Below, piece after piece: positions 17,984-27,134 of a stretch of 64,000 nt of DNA. Under the pieces are notes generated by a model. The model made no database searches and was not told the DNA's origin. It saw nothing but the letters and a program-made list of their open reading frames with translations. The stretch covers positions 1 to 64,000 of the forward strand of contig JAKVHY010000032.1 of the NCBI GenBank assembly GCA_023284085.1. The letters are read 5' to 3'. The first letter of the stretch is position 1. Each line of letters opens with the position of its first letter. Position numbers and translations under genes: made by a program. This DNA comes from Shewanella benthica. Its GTDB lineage: Bacteria > Pseudomonadota > Gammaproteobacteria > Enterobacterales > Shewanellaceae.

Positions 17984-19078
17984 TTGTATGACATTGGATA
18001 TCCGTTGTTGCAGGTTAGAAGCTTATTATTTTCACTATTGCTTAGCTTTATTGCTCTGACTCTAGCTCAAGCAAGCGAGGTCAAACAGTATATTGTGGCG
18101 AGTAATGATGGACTCTCTATTGCTCAAGAAGCTATTGATCAAGAGGTTGATGCGCAGGAGGTTGCAGAACCAGTACAAGAGACTGACCATGAAAAAAGTA
18201 CGCCCGATAAGGCAGAAGAGGTCATCGATCCCTGTTTAACCCATTCCGCGGATGACACCGCCTTCGATCAAGCCTTCGATTATCTCAATACTAAGTTTTG
18301 TCAGCCGGCGATCTGGTTCGATAGCTTCTTTGTCGATGATCGTACTCAGGAAGATGCACGAGCCGGGACCTTAGTTCGCTGGACTAATGATTTCTCTTAT
18401 TACGGCAAGGAAGGCTTCAAATATAGCGCTAACCTAAAGGCTAGGTTAAATCTTCCCGGGGTCAACCAGAAGCTTAAAGTGGTCATAGACTCTCAAGGGG
18501 AGGACGATCCTTTTGCATTCTTAAAAGGCCCTGACGATGAGGGAGAACGGGAGATCGGGCTTAGGTATGATTGGTATGCTAAAGACAGAGTCAGCTTTAA
18601 TATTAAGGCGAACCTTAAGCCTAAGTTAGAGGCGAGGTGGCGCTATACCTATCCCATCTCCCAGAGCACCATCACTCGGCTAACTCAGAAAATCTATCAA
18701 GAGAAGAAGGTGACCGGTGAGTCTACCGAGTTCGATATCGAGCACTCATTCGATGAAGATTTTTTACTACGTTGGAGTGTAGTCGCTCAGTACGAAAATC
18801 GTGATAATGGCTGGGAGTTTGGCAGTAGTGTTAATCTCTATCATTACCTCAGTAGCAAGCAGGCGCTTAATTATATTGCCAGTATTTATGGGGTCGATAC
18901 GCCCTATCATTATGTGAAAAATGCCAGAATAGCCGTCACCTATCGACAAAATTTCGCCAGGGACTGGTTATTCTTCGAAATTACCCCTGAGTATAACTGG
19001 AGTAAAGAGGTCGACACAGACAGGTTAGATCAAGTCATTATCACCTTTAGGTTAGAGGTTCTGTTCCAGAATATTTAA
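17984..19078 (+). CDS. Predicted outer-membrane/envelope hypothetical protein
   Basis: 364 residues. A signal peptide is followed by an acidic, Glu/Gln/Asp-rich linker (about 35-80). From about residue 100 there is alternating beta-type sequence with many aromatic residues, ending TFRLEVLFQNI. This looks like a small barrel or surface-associated protein. Two Cys flank the start of the folded part (PCLTHSADD and TKFCQPAIWF). No named family is recognised. The first residues MYDIGYPLLQV look unlike a signal start; the internal start used in vivo may be later. Confidence 0.55.
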   Translation: MYDIGYPLLQVRSLLFSLLLSFIALTLAQASEVKQYIVASNDGLSIAQEAIDQEVDAQEVAEPVQETDHEKSTPDKAEEVIDPCLTHSADDTAFDQAFDYLNTKFCQPAIWFDSFFVDDRTQEDARAGTLVRWTNDFSYYGKEGFKYSANLKARLNLPGVNQKLKVVIDSQGEDDPFAFLKGPDDEGEREIGLRYDWYAKDRVSFNIKANLKPKLEARWRYTYPISQSTITRLTQKIYQEKKVTGESTEFDIEHSFDEDFLLRWSVVAQYENRDNGWEFGSSVNLYHYLSSKQALNYIASIYGVDTPYHYVKNARIAVTYRQNFARDWLFFEITPEYNWSKEVDTDRLDQVIITFRLEVLFQNI

Positions 19079-19192
19079 ACACTACTGACACTATGCTGTC
19101 AGTAGGCCTGGCTTATCCTTGTTTCATCGCTAAGGGAGAAGCACTCATGTCGAGTGTCAGCTTAGCGAAATAGGTATTACAAGGAGTTCAAC

Positions 19193-19576
19193 ATGTTACA
19201 TCAAGCACCGCTAGTCTGGGGCGAAATTGCCGTCGAAAACATGGATAGAGCCGTTGAGTTTTATGGCAAGCATTTTGGTGTCAGTTTTAGACGCGAAGTC
19301 ATGAACGATATGGAGATGGCCATTCTAGAAACTGAGGATAAGGAAGCGGCCAGTATTGGTCTGGTTAAACATGAGATGATGAAGCCGTCGGCCCATGGTA
19401 GTGTGCTTTATCTTCACTTGAGTGAAAAACTATCTCCTCTGGTTGAGAGTATTACTCAAGCTGGCGTAAAAGTGCTCCTTCCTGTCATGCCAATCAAAGA
19501 AGGCGAGTGCGGTTTCATCGCGTTATTCGAAGACAGCGAAGGCAATACCGTAGGTCTCTGGTCAAAAGATAAATAG
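19193..19576 (+). CDS. VOC (glyoxalase-fold) family protein
   Basis: 127 residues with paired beta-alpha-beta-beta-beta modules: VWGEIAVENMDRAVEFYGKHFG at the start and FEDSEGNTVGLWSK at the end. The latter is the usual final strand of VOC proteins, where a metal-ligand Glu (FEDSEGN) sits. The substrate is unknown. AAGGAG precedes the ATG. It begins a same-strand group with a GyrI-like protein and a WYL regulator. Confidence 0.82.
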   Translation: MLHQAPLVWGEIAVENMDRAVEFYGKHFGVSFRREVMNDMEMAILETEDKEAASIGLVKHEMMKPSAHGSVLYLHLSEKLSPLVESITQAGVKVLLPVMPIKEGECGFIALFEDSEGNTVGLWSKDK

Positions 19577-19678
19577 TTGCTAGCTGTATATAGCGAGTCA
19601 GTGGGCCGGATTTGATCCGGCTCATGCCAGACTGGTATAAGGGAACGAGTAAAATAGCTTTAGGCCAAAGGAGAGCAG

Positions 19679-20173
19679 ATGACTGTGATAAATGAAGATG
19701 TGGTTGCGCCGGTTTTGGTAAACCAAGATGTGATTGAGTTAAGCGGACTGGCGATAAGAACATCTAATCGTGCCGAGCAAGATGCCAAAACTCAACAAAT
19801 TGGGCCTCTTTGGCAGCAGTTTATGAGCCGTGCTGATGTTCAGAGCAATATGAGTTCGCCAATTTATGGCAGTTATTACGACTATGAATCCGATCATAAT
19901 GGTGAGTTCTCTGTTCTCGCGGGATGGGTAGCTGGATTAACTCTAGTGGCAGCGGATTATTCGGCATTGACTGGACTGACGTTAGCTGCCGGAAAATACC
20001 TGCGTTTTAGTGCTATTGGCGAGATGCCTGCCGTGGTGATCAGTCTTTGGGGTCAGGTATGGCACTATTTTAGTGATGACAATTGTCAATTTGAGCGGAA
20101 TTACAGCACTGATTACGAGTGCTACACCTCCAATGACGGTGTAGATATTTACATTGGCGTCAAGCTTAAATAG
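19679..20173 (+). CDS. GyrI-like/effector-binding domain protein
   Basis: 164 residues consisting only of an effector-binding (GyrI/AraC C-terminal) domain. Visible elements are VIELSGLAIRTSN near the start, IGPLWQQFMS near 41-50, SPIYGSYYDYESDHNGEFSV in the middle and VDIYIGVKLK at the end. No DNA-binding domain is attached. Such stand-alone domains bind small molecules, and one (SbmC) protects gyrase. GGAG lies shortly before the ATG. Terminator-like hairpin downstream. Confidence 0.72.
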   Translation: MTVINEDVVAPVLVNQDVIELSGLAIRTSNRAEQDAKTQQIGPLWQQFMSRADVQSNMSSPIYGSYYDYESDHNGEFSVLAGWVAGLTLVAADYSALTGLTLAAGKYLRFSAIGEMPAVVISLWGQVWHYFSDDNCQFERNYSTDYECYTSNDGVDIYIGVKLK

Positions 20174-20195
20174 CCATAATTTCGTACCAGAGAGT

Positions 20196-20226
20196 GTGCT
20201 TAGCCAATCGGGCTTGGCACTTTTTC
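20196..20226 (+). terminator. Terminator-like hairpin after the GyrI-like gene
   Basis: An imperfect stem between GTGCTTAGCC and GGCTTGGCAC, followed by TTTTT. Confidence 0.6.
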
Positions 20227-20292
20227 ATTTTACGGAGCCAGTGTTTTTAGAGCTGGATGCCATCTGTTTGATGCTTAATATGGAGGTGAGTC

Positions 20293-20973
20293 ATGCGCCG
20301 AGCTGATAGGTTATTTCAGCTAGTTCAACTACTTCGTCATCGTCGTTTAACTACGGCTAAAGAGCTGGCCGAGAGGCTGGAGGTGTCGACCCGAACCATA
20401 TATCGCGATGTGCAAGATCTCTGTCTCAGTGGTATCCCTATCGAAGGCGAGGCCGGAGTGGGCTACCTGCTGCGCCATGAGGTCAATGTCCCGCCCTTGA
20501 TGTTCAACGAAGCTGAGCTTGAAGCGATTCAGGTTGGCATGCGTATGGTACAAGCCTGGGGCGGGAAAGAGCTCTCCAGCGCCGCCAAGCAGGCGATGAT
20601 CAAGGTCGAAGCCGTCTTACCTGCACGCTTGCAGGATTATCAGTCCTTGATGTTTGCCCCGGACTTTTATATCGACACCGACGAGTTTAAATTTCTCGAT
20701 GTGTTGAGAATATCATCCCGATTACGGGAATATCTGTTGATGGAATATCGGGATGTTAAAGAGGCCAATACCCAGCGAGAAATCCGCCCTCTGGCCATCT
20801 ATTTTTGGAAGGGAACCTGGACCTTGCTCGCTTGGTGTGAGCTCAGAAATGACTTTCGTAATTTCAGGGTCGACAGGATCACCGGACTCACAAATTTAGG
20901 GCGGCACTTTGATGTGACGCCCGGTGAGGAGATGCAGGACTATATCGAGGCGATGGAGGCGCAGTATTCCTAG
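20293..20973 (+). CDS. YafY family transcriptional regulator (HTH_11 + WYL)
   Basis: 226 residues. The N-terminal DeoR-like helix-turn-helix includes TAKELAERLEVSTRTIYRDVQDL (about 20-43). The C-terminal WYL domain contains REIRPLAIYFWKGTWTLLAWCELRNDFRNFRVDRI, where the W/Y/L-type and FRVDRI ligand-contact motifs are visible. The YafY type usually represses or activates adjacent stress genes; the VOC and GyrI-like genes just upstream are plausible targets. Its stop overlaps that of the convergent azlD gene (CTAG at 20970-20973). Confidence 0.85.
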   Translation: MRRADRLFQLVQLLRHRRLTTAKELAERLEVSTRTIYRDVQDLCLSGIPIEGEAGVGYLLRHEVNVPPLMFNEAELEAIQVGMRMVQAWGGKELSSAAKQAMIKVEAVLPARLQDYQSLMFAPDFYIDTDEFKFLDVLRISSRLREYLLMEYRDVKEANTQREIRPLAIYFWKGTWTLLAWCELRNDFRNFRVDRITGLTNLGRHFDVTPGEEMQDYIEAMEAQYS

Positions 20974-21272
20974 TGAATAACGAAGAAGAGCCCCATGCTT
21001 AGCACTGTGGTTAACAGGACACTGCGTGTGGTATATGCCAAGAATGCGGCTAAGATTGCGCATATCAAATAGCTGTTATCTAAACTCAAATCTAATTGGT
21101 CCTCCCGAATAAATACGATGGGAGCGAAAATAGCTGTGAGCACGGCAGGGGCTGAATAACTCAGGAATGCTAAGGTGTTTTTGCTTAATCGTACCGGCAG
21201 CCTTGGCTCCAAAAACAGATATCGACTGGCAAATACTACAGCCGCCATGGCTAAAATTGTCAACCAAATCAT
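20970..21272 (-). CDS. azlD: AzlD family branched-chain amino acid export subunit
   Basis: 100 residues with four hydrophobic segments, the small partner of AzlC. Conserved AzlD features include an N-terminal ASRYLFLEPR and the SYSAPAVLTAIFAPIVF segment. Together AzlC and AzlD export branched-chain amino acids or analogues. The gene overlaps azlC by 4 bases (translational coupling) and shares its stop region with the convergent WYL regulator. Confidence 0.85.
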   Translation of the reverse strand: MIWLTILAMAAVVFASRYLFLEPRLPVRLSKNTLAFLSYSAPAVLTAIFAPIVFIREDQLDLSLDNSYLICAILAAFLAYTTRSVLLTTVLSMGLFFVIH

Positions 21273-22015
21273 GTTTTCTCTCCTGTCAGCTTGGCGTAGA
21301 GCGTACCGCTGGTCATGCCAAGTAGTGCCGCTATGAGTAATCCTGCGGGAATGGCCAATAGCTCACAGACCACAGCGCCGACGAGAGAGACGAGTACGCA
21401 AAATAGCATCGAAGGTTTCTTCACCGAAGGAACGACAATGGCGATAAAGGTGGCTGCGATGGCGAAATCCAGTCCCCAGCTGTCGAGATTCGGGATTGTT
21501 TGACCCGCGATAATGCCGGCCGCGGTGGCCAGGTTCCAGCCCAGATAAAAGCTAAAGCCGCCGCCGAAGGCATACCAGGGATCCAATTTGTGTTGCTTGC
21601 CTTGATTGGCGATGGCAAAGAGCTCATCGGTAAGCAGAAAGCCTAAGACTAGCCGCCATTTGAGTGGTAAGGGACTGATCTGTGGACGCATGGCCATGCC
21701 ATAGAGAAAGTGCCGCGAGGTGATGAGTAAGGTGGTGATTAAGATGCTGGTTAAGCCTATGCCAGCTTTTATCATCCCAAGGGCCACTAGTTGCGCCGAG
21801 CCTGCGAAAATAATAGCCGACATGGCCTGACTCTCGAAGGGAGAAAGTCCGGCATCCAGGGCAAAGGAGCCTGCTAAAATTCCCCAGGGAATGACGGCTA
21901 TGGTTAATGGCATCACAGCTAAGGTGCCTTTCAAGAAACCGTTAAATTTCCCCTCACCCTTTAGTGCTTGTATTTGGGAACTCATTAATCTTTTGATCAC
22001 TTCTATTGGTAACAT
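21269..22015 (-). CDS. azlC: AzlC family ABC-independent amino acid exporter
   Basis: 248 residues, multi-spanning inner-membrane protein of the AzlC/LIV-E family. Signatures are PWGILAGSFALDAGLSPFESQAMS near 43-66, IFAGSAQLVALGM near 69-81, and the conserved SRHFLYG near 101-107. The likely job is export of branched-chain amino acids. The start is uncertain: the ATG at 22015 gives 248 residues, and one at 21985 would still leave a complete family domain. Downstream of the AraC regulator. Confidence 0.87.
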   Translation of the reverse strand: MLPIEVIKRLMSSQIQALKGEGKFNGFLKGTLAVMPLTIAVIPWGILAGSFALDAGLSPFESQAMSAIIFAGSAQLVALGMIKAGIGLTSILITTLLITSRHFLYGMAMRPQISPLPLKWRLVLGFLLTDELFAIANQGKQHKLDPWYAFGGGFSFYLGWNLATAAGIIAGQTIPNLDSWGLDFAIAATFIAIVVPSVKKPSMLFCVLVSLVGAVVCELLAIPAGLLIAALLGMTSGTLYAKLTGEKT

Positions 22016-22070
22016 TAACCACTAAGCTAACCTATCTGAGATCCGCTGGCTTGTACAAACTTGCACTCAT

Positions 22071-22946
22071 TTATCTGGTGAACTCTTTTGCATATTGGCC
22101 CGGTGTGACGCCCATGGTGCGTTTAAAGTGACGATTGAGATGGCTCTGATCGTGAAAACCACAGGCTAAGGCGACATCCAGTAGCTTATTGCCACTTCGG
22201 ATCAGTTTCTTGGCGAGTCTGACTCGCGCTTGGATCTGATAGGCATGGGGCGGCAAGCCAAAGGTGCGCTGAAATTGTTTGATTAAATAGAAGGGGCTGA
22301 GTCCGGCTAATACCGCCAGCTCTTCCAGAGAGATATCGGCGCTGGGGTGATCGTCGAGAAACAGTTTAACCAGTGCCAGTTGAGGCTGAGCCAAGGCCTG
22401 TGTCTGGTTCTCTCCTCTGTTTTTGCTGTGACGTGCCATGAGTTTAATCATGGTGGAGTAGACAACAGATTCTCGCAGCAGACGGTTATCTGACTCCTTA
22501 AGAGTCTGAAATGTCATGCGGAGCATGTCGGCCATCGGCTTGTCGTGGACCACAGCGTCGGGGAAGTAAGGTGCGCCTGTCGAGGTCAGCCCTAATTCCT
22601 GGTTGATCGAGGCAAATTGTTCGGGAAGAGGGTACATGGCGCGATAAGACCAGCCATTTTCTGTGGCTGAGCAGCCGTTATGTACCTCATCTGCGTTGAC
22701 TAAGATAATACTGTTCTGTGGCGCGAGGTGATTACTGCCGGTACGAAAGAATTTCTGGGCACCTGTCTCTATCACACCAACGGTGTAGCCTTCATGACTG
22801 TGACGGGAAAAGTTCTGTTTGTGATAGCTGGCATCGAGCAGCTCAATACCACCTAACTCTTGGGCCAAGGTAAATTCCGCTTTTTCACTATTTTTTCTCT
22901 GTCGGTCAGAACCTTGCTTGTCAGCTTTAAGTGTCGCTTGCTCCAT
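22071..22946 (-). CDS. AraC family transcriptional regulator
   Basis: 291 residues. An N-terminal cupin-type sensor domain contains FSRHSHEGYTVGVIETGAQ (about 49-67). The C-terminal double helix-turn-helix includes ISLEELAVLAGLSPFYLIKQFQRTFG (about 202-227) and the AraC signature VALACGFHDQSHLNRHFKRTMGVTPGQY. Regulators of this subtype commonly sit next to azlCD or LysE-type exporters, as here. The ATG at 22946 is preceded by AGGAG; an ATG four codons upstream overlaps that site. Confidence 0.88.
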   Translation of the reverse strand: MEQATLKADKQGSDRQRKNSEKAEFTLAQELGGIELLDASYHKQNFSRHSHEGYTVGVIETGAQKFFRTGSNHLAPQNSIILVNADEVHNGCSATENGWSYRAMYPLPEQFASINQELGLTSTGAPYFPDAVVHDKPMADMLRMTFQTLKESDNRLLRESVVYSTMIKLMARHSKNRGENQTQALAQPQLALVKLFLDDHPSADISLEELAVLAGLSPFYLIKQFQRTFGLPPHAYQIQARVRLAKKLIRSGNKLLDVALACGFHDQSHLNRHFKRTMGVTPGQYAKEFTR

Positions 22947-23101
22947 GATGCTCCTCATTGTGTTGAGTTATCATAGCGCATAAGTGGCTAATGCTTTTGT
23001 ACAAAATTGTGTTCACCTAATGCCGTGGATGCGGCTAATCCTTGCCTGTTAACGGCATCGGCTTTGCCGTTATTTTTAGTCACTATAAATCTCAGTAGCT
23101 A

Positions 23102-23578
23102 TTACGTGATTTTGTCATCGAATTGTCGCAGGTTTTGTTCATTGTTCTCGACAAACTCTTGTATCAGCTGTGTCTTTTGCTCCTCTAATAGTTTGATCTG
23201 TGCTTCCTTCTGCTCTTTGCTTAAGGTATCACTCTTTGCAATAGCCTGTATTTGAGCCTCTATCTCATCTAATTTCTCACGGTCAATGCCAGTGCGTTTA
23301 TCCAGTATGGCCTGCATGACATCTTCTAAGCTGGCCCTTTGTTTGGCTGGTGAATCAAGTTGTTCATAGGTGTGGGGCTCGGGCTTTTCAGCGGTTTGAG
23401 TGTTCGATGAAAGTGTGACTCGGTCTTGATATTGGCTGCCTGGGTCGATGATAGGACTCTGGGGCTCCGGATATTTGACTGAATTTGGTACAATATGATG
23501 ACTCGTTTGAACCTGTGATGACTTACTAATATATGTGCCTGTATTCAAGTAAGTATTGTAGCCATTAACTGTCATCAT
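23102..23578 (-). CDS. Hypothetical protein with helical coiled-coil C-terminus
   Basis: 158 residues, not recognised. The first half is Ser/Gln/Pro-rich and probably disordered. The second half (about 80-158) is strongly helical and charged, with heptad-like DEIEAQIQAIAKSD and KEAQIKLLEEQKTQLIQEF segments, suggesting a coiled coil. No signal peptide. GGAAGGA precedes the start. It stands alone between the AraC regulator and the DCC protein. Confidence 0.6.
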   Translation of the reverse strand: MMTVNGYNTYLNTGTYISKSSQVQTSHHIVPNSVKYPEPQSPIIDPGSQYQDRVTLSSNTQTAEKPEPHTYEQLDSPAKQRASLEDVMQAILDKRTGIDREKLDEIEAQIQAIAKSDTLSKEQKEAQIKLLEEQKTQLIQEFVENNEQNLRQFDDKIT

Positions 23579-23833
23579 GTTACTGTCCTTCCTTGAGAAC
23601 TATGGGATACTTTTGCGTCTCATCGAGTCGATTACGAGTCATTGTCAGCTTTATTCTTTAGCGTTATTCGAGTAAAAAGCGATAGTAATCACTGAACCAA
23701 ACAGCGATGGCGGCTTCGCCCCAGCAAACCAAGCAATTCCTGAACCAGAAATCAGGATTTGAATGTAAACCTCAAACTCAATAGCCACTTGGTTTAAGGC
23801 TTACTCAGTGATTAAGCAAAGATAAGGAGTGCC

Positions 23834-24235
23834 ATGGAAACCAGAAATATCATCATCTTCGATGGTGTGTGTAATCTCTGCAATGGTGCGGTCAACTTCA
23901 TTATTAAGCGAGATCCTAAGCAGATTTTTTGCTTTACGCCTATGCAAAGCCAGGCTGCGAAAGACTTGATGAGCAGATATTCGCTGGTGAATGATTACGG
24001 TGATACCTTCTTTCTTATCAAGCTGGGGAAATGTTATACCCGTACAGATGCGGCGCTTGAGATTTGTAAAGATCTGCCCGGTTTATGGCCTCTGTTGAGG
24101 ATATTTTCGGTCTTGCCTCGCTCATTCAGGGATTATTGCTATAACTGGCTGGGGAGTCGGCGCTATTCCCTCTTCGGCAAGCGCGATACCTGTATGCTGC
24201 CTACAGAAGATCTGCGCAGCCGGTTTCTTGATTGA
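23834..24235 (+). CDS. DCC family thiol-disulfide oxidoreductase-like protein (DUF393)
   Basis: 133 residues with the defining N-terminal DGVCNLC motif (Asp-x-x-Cys-x-x-Cys, near 10-16), followed by VNFIIKRDP, FTPMQSQ and a basic C-terminal YSLFGKRDTC. These are predicted thioredoxin-fold thiol/disulfide proteins of unknown substrate. AAGGAG precedes the ATG. Single gene. Confidence 0.88.
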   Translation: METRNIIIFDGVCNLCNGAVNFIIKRDPKQIFCFTPMQSQAAKDLMSRYSLVNDYGDTFFLIKLGKCYTRTDAALEICKDLPGLWPLLRIFSVLPRSFRDYCYNWLGSRRYSLFGKRDTCMLPTEDLRSRFLD

Positions 24236-24352
24236 TGTTAAATCATTTATCTTAGAAGGGAGTGATATAAAAGCTCAGCTTAATTGTGCCGATTCGAGAC
24301 CCTAAGGCTGGTTATTCTTGGCCTGTAAGATGAGTAAGGGGCTGCTGACTCG

Positions 24353-25270
24353 TCATTTGGTGAACGCCTCCTGGGCCGATTGCAAACTGTGCTGCTGATC
24401 TTGTTGGTTTTTCTGGTCTAGGACGGCGGAGGCTCGCTTCGTCTGGTAGCCGGAATAGATGAACACACAGATGAAGACCAGTGTCATCAGCATGATGATG
24501 GTGGGCGCCGGTGCGCTATCGATGAAGAAGCTGAGGTAGACGCCCAGGAAGGAGGTTAGGGTCGAGATAAGCAGGGCGATTAGCATCATAGATTGAAACT
24601 TACGGGTCAATAGGAAAGCGATGGCCCCGGGAGCGATAAGCATGGCGACAACCAGAATCATGCCAACGGCTTTAAGTGCGCCGACTATGGTGAGAGAGAG
24701 TATCGACAGCAGACCATAATGCAGCAGACCCACGGGCAGTCCTATGGCTTTGGCATGTTGGTGATCGAAGACAAACACCAGCAGATCCCGCCCCTTGAAG
24801 AGGATAAAGCTTATTACCAGCAGCGCGATCCCCCCAGCTTCGAGTACGTCAGTCCAGCTCACTCCGAGCACATCGCCGAACAAGATATGATCCAGATGGA
24901 CCCCGGTCTCAATCTTAGTCATCAGTACCAGGCCTAAGCCAAACATGCTGGAAAACACCACTCCCATCACGGTGTCTTCTTTTAGACGACTATTGTCCTT
25001 GATAAACCCCGTGGCTAAGGCGCAGAACATGCCAGCGGCGAACGCGCCTATGGCATAGGGGATAGACAGCACATAGGCCAAGATAACTCCGGGCAGTACC
25101 GAGTGGGAGATGGCATCTCCCATTAGGGACCAGCCCTTGAGCACGAGAAAGCAAGAGAGCAGAGCGGTGGGAATCGCCACTAACAGGACTATCACGAAGG
25201 CCTGTTGCATAAAGGTAAAGCTAAAGGGTAAGAGTAATGTGTCCAGACCCGAGTTAAATAAGCTGGTCAT
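24353..25270 (-). CDS. sitD: Mn/Fe ABC transporter permease, SitD/YfeD-like
   Basis: 305 residues with eight to nine hydrophobic segments of the ABC-3 permease family. The conserved coupling region SLMGDAISHSVLPGVILAY lies near 48-66, and a second hallmark IGLPVGLLHYGLL near 176-188. The C-terminal tail is charged and Gln-rich. Last gene of the sitABCD-type operon; it overlaps the upstream permease gene by 17 bases. With its paralog it would form a heterodimeric channel. Specificity (Mn, Fe or Zn) is inferred from the operon's binding protein and Fur box. Confidence 0.88.
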   Translation of the reverse strand: MTSLFNSGLDTLLLPFSFTFMQQAFVIVLLVAIPTALLSCFLVLKGWSLMGDAISHSVLPGVILAYVLSIPYAIGAFAAGMFCALATGFIKDNSRLKEDTVMGVVFSSMFGLGLVLMTKIETGVHLDHILFGDVLGVSWTDVLEAGGIALLVISFILFKGRDLLVFVFDHQHAKAIGLPVGLLHYGLLSILSLTIVGALKAVGMILVVAMLIAPGAIAFLLTRKFQSMMLIALLISTLTSFLGVYLSFFIDSAPAPTIIMLMTLVFICVFIYSGYQTKRASAVLDQKNQQDQQHSLQSAQEAFTK

Positions 25271-26216
25271 TGGGGACTCCTGTATCGGCTGTGATGTTTT
25301 TTGGCTTTTGTTCTAGCATGCTTGGCGACATGTTTTTAGAGGACGTTTTTAAGCTTGAGTCTGAGTAGTGTTTCGCCCGGCGTCTCGCTGCCAGGTAGCC
25401 ATGTTTAGGTGCAAACACAAATGTCAGCATGAAGACGCATGCCTGTAAAACCACTATGATGCCGCCGGTAGCACCATCGATAAAGAAGCTTAGGTAGGCG
25501 CCAACAAAAGAGGTAATGGCGCCTATGGCGACGCTCAGGATGACGACAATGCCAAATCGGTCGCTAAGCTGATAAGCGGTAGCTCCCGGGGTCACTACCA
25601 TGGCAATAACCAGAAACGCGCCCACGGTCTGTAACGCTGCCACCGTCGATGCACTGAGTAAAGTGAAGAAGAGAATCTTCAGGCCATTGGGATTAAGGCC
25701 TATGCTTCTGGCATGGTTCTCATCGAAGAAAACCACCATAAGATCTCGCCATTTCAGCACCAGCACGGCCAAAGATATACCGGAAATCAACAGGAGTTGC
25801 AGCGTATCTTCCGGAGTGATGGCCAGGATATTCCCCAGCACTATGGTCTGAATGTTTACCGAAGTGGGAGAGAGAGAGACCATAAACAGGCCGAGACCGA
25901 AGAAGGAGGTGAAGATTAGGCCTATGATGGCATCTTCTTTGAGCTTAGAGCGTTGACTGAGAAACAGCATGGTCGTTGCCGCGAGTCCTCCGGAAAAGAA
26001 GGCGCCCAGGGCGAAGGGCAGGCCTAACATATAGGCGCCGGCGACACCGGGAACGATGGCGTGTGACAGGGCATCGCCGATAAGAGACCAGCCCTTGAGC
26101 ATCAGATAGGCTGATAGGAAGGCGCATACGCCACCGACCAGGGCACTGATAAAGATGGCATTTACCATGTAGCCATATGCGAATGGCTGTAATAGAGTTT
26201 CAATCATAGGACTCAC
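25254..26216 (-). CDS. sitC: Mn/Fe ABC transporter permease, SitC/YfeC-like
   Basis: 320 residues, ABC-3 family permease paralogous to the next gene. The coupling motif SLIGDALSHAIVPGVAGAY is near 48-66, and ARSIGLNPNGLKILFF near 173-188. About 45 polar residues extend beyond the last membrane segment, longer than usual. Ends within sitD, so translation is coupled. Confidence 0.88.
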   Translation of the reverse strand: MSPMIETLLQPFAYGYMVNAIFISALVGGVCAFLSAYLMLKGWSLIGDALSHAIVPGVAGAYMLGLPFALGAFFSGGLAATTMLFLSQRSKLKEDAIIGLIFTSFFGLGLFMVSLSPTSVNIQTIVLGNILAITPEDTLQLLLISGISLAVLVLKWRDLMVVFFDENHARSIGLNPNGLKILFFTLLSASTVAALQTVGAFLVIAMVVTPGATAYQLSDRFGIVVILSVAIGAITSFVGAYLSFFIDGATGGIIVVLQACVFMLTFVFAPKHGYLAARRRAKHYSDSSLKTSSKNMSPSMLEQKPKNITADTGVPNDQLI

Positions 26217-26270
26217 TTTTTAACCTAGCACTTTAATCAAGAATTCACTTCTATCGCTATTTCCCAAGTG

Positions 26271-27134
26271 TTATTCACTGCTTACAACCTGAGTCTTGCT
26301 GTCATCACCGTATAACACCACAGGTCGCTCATGATCCGTCAGCAAGGTTACCTGCCTGGCATCTTCATCTTCATGGAGGTCTTTACCGCCTAATACGAAG
26401 TGGCGCAGCACGCCGCCAAATGCCAGTTGCAGATTTTCCTGAGTGAATACCGATTTGGTGGGGCCGGCGGCGAGTACAGTGCGGTTGATGAGTACCGTTC
26501 TGTCACAAAACTCGGGTACGCTGCCCAGGTTATGGGTCGATACTAAGATAACCTTGCCCTCGGCGCGTAGCTCACGCAGCAGTGCCATGATCTGATCTTC
26601 GGTCTTCACATCCACGCCGGTGAAAGGCTCATCGAGCAAGATGACTTGACTCTCTTGGGCCAGGGCTCTGGCGAGAAAGATACGTTTCTTTTGTCCACCG
26701 GAAAGCTCACCTATCTGACGCTTGCGAAATTCCCTCATGTTGACCCTGTCCAGGGCGATATTCACCATCTCTTCATCACGCTTGTTGGCGATGCGAAACA
26801 TGTTCATATGACCATATCGACCCATCATGACCACATCTTCCACCAGCACAGGAAAATTCCAGTCTATCTCTTCGCTCTGGGGAACATAGGCCACCAAGTT
26901 GCTTTTTAGGGCCTGTTTAACCGGCAGACCCAAGATTTCAACCTTGCCCTTAGCCAGAGTGACGAAGCCCATGATGGATTTAAATAGGGTGGATTTACCG
27001 CTGCCATTGACGCCGACCAGGGCTGTGATTGAGCCCTTAGGCAGGTCAAAGCTGGCATCATGAATCGCCGTATGACCGTTGCGGTAGGTGACAGTGATGT
27101 CGTTAACTGTGAGTCCGCTTTCTAATTTACTCAT
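26271..27134 (-). CDS. sitB: Mn/Fe ABC transporter ATPase, SitB/YfeB-like
   Basis: 287 residues. Walker [10 protein letters not shown] is at 41-49, the Q-loop in VPQSEEIDW near 84-92, the ABC signature LSGGQKKR near 144-151, Walker B VILLDEP near 164-170, and the switch His in STHNLG near 199-204. It couples ATP hydrolysis to metal uptake with the two permeases. Its start overlaps the end of the binding-protein gene by 8 bases. Confidence 0.92.
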   Translation of the reverse strand: MSKLESGLTVNDITVTYRNGHTAIHDASFDLPKGSITALVGVNGSGKSTLFKSIMGFVTLAKGKVEILGLPVKQALKSNLVAYVPQSEEIDWNFPVLVEDVVMMGRYGHMNMFRIANKRDEEMVNIALDRVNMREFRKRQIGELSGGQKKRIFLARALAQESQVILLDEPFTGVDVKTEDQIMALLRELRAEGKVILVSTHNLGSVPEFCDRTVLINRTVLAAGPTKSVFTQENLQLAFGGVLRHFVLGGKDLHEDEDARQVTLLTDHERPVVLYGDDSKTQVVSSE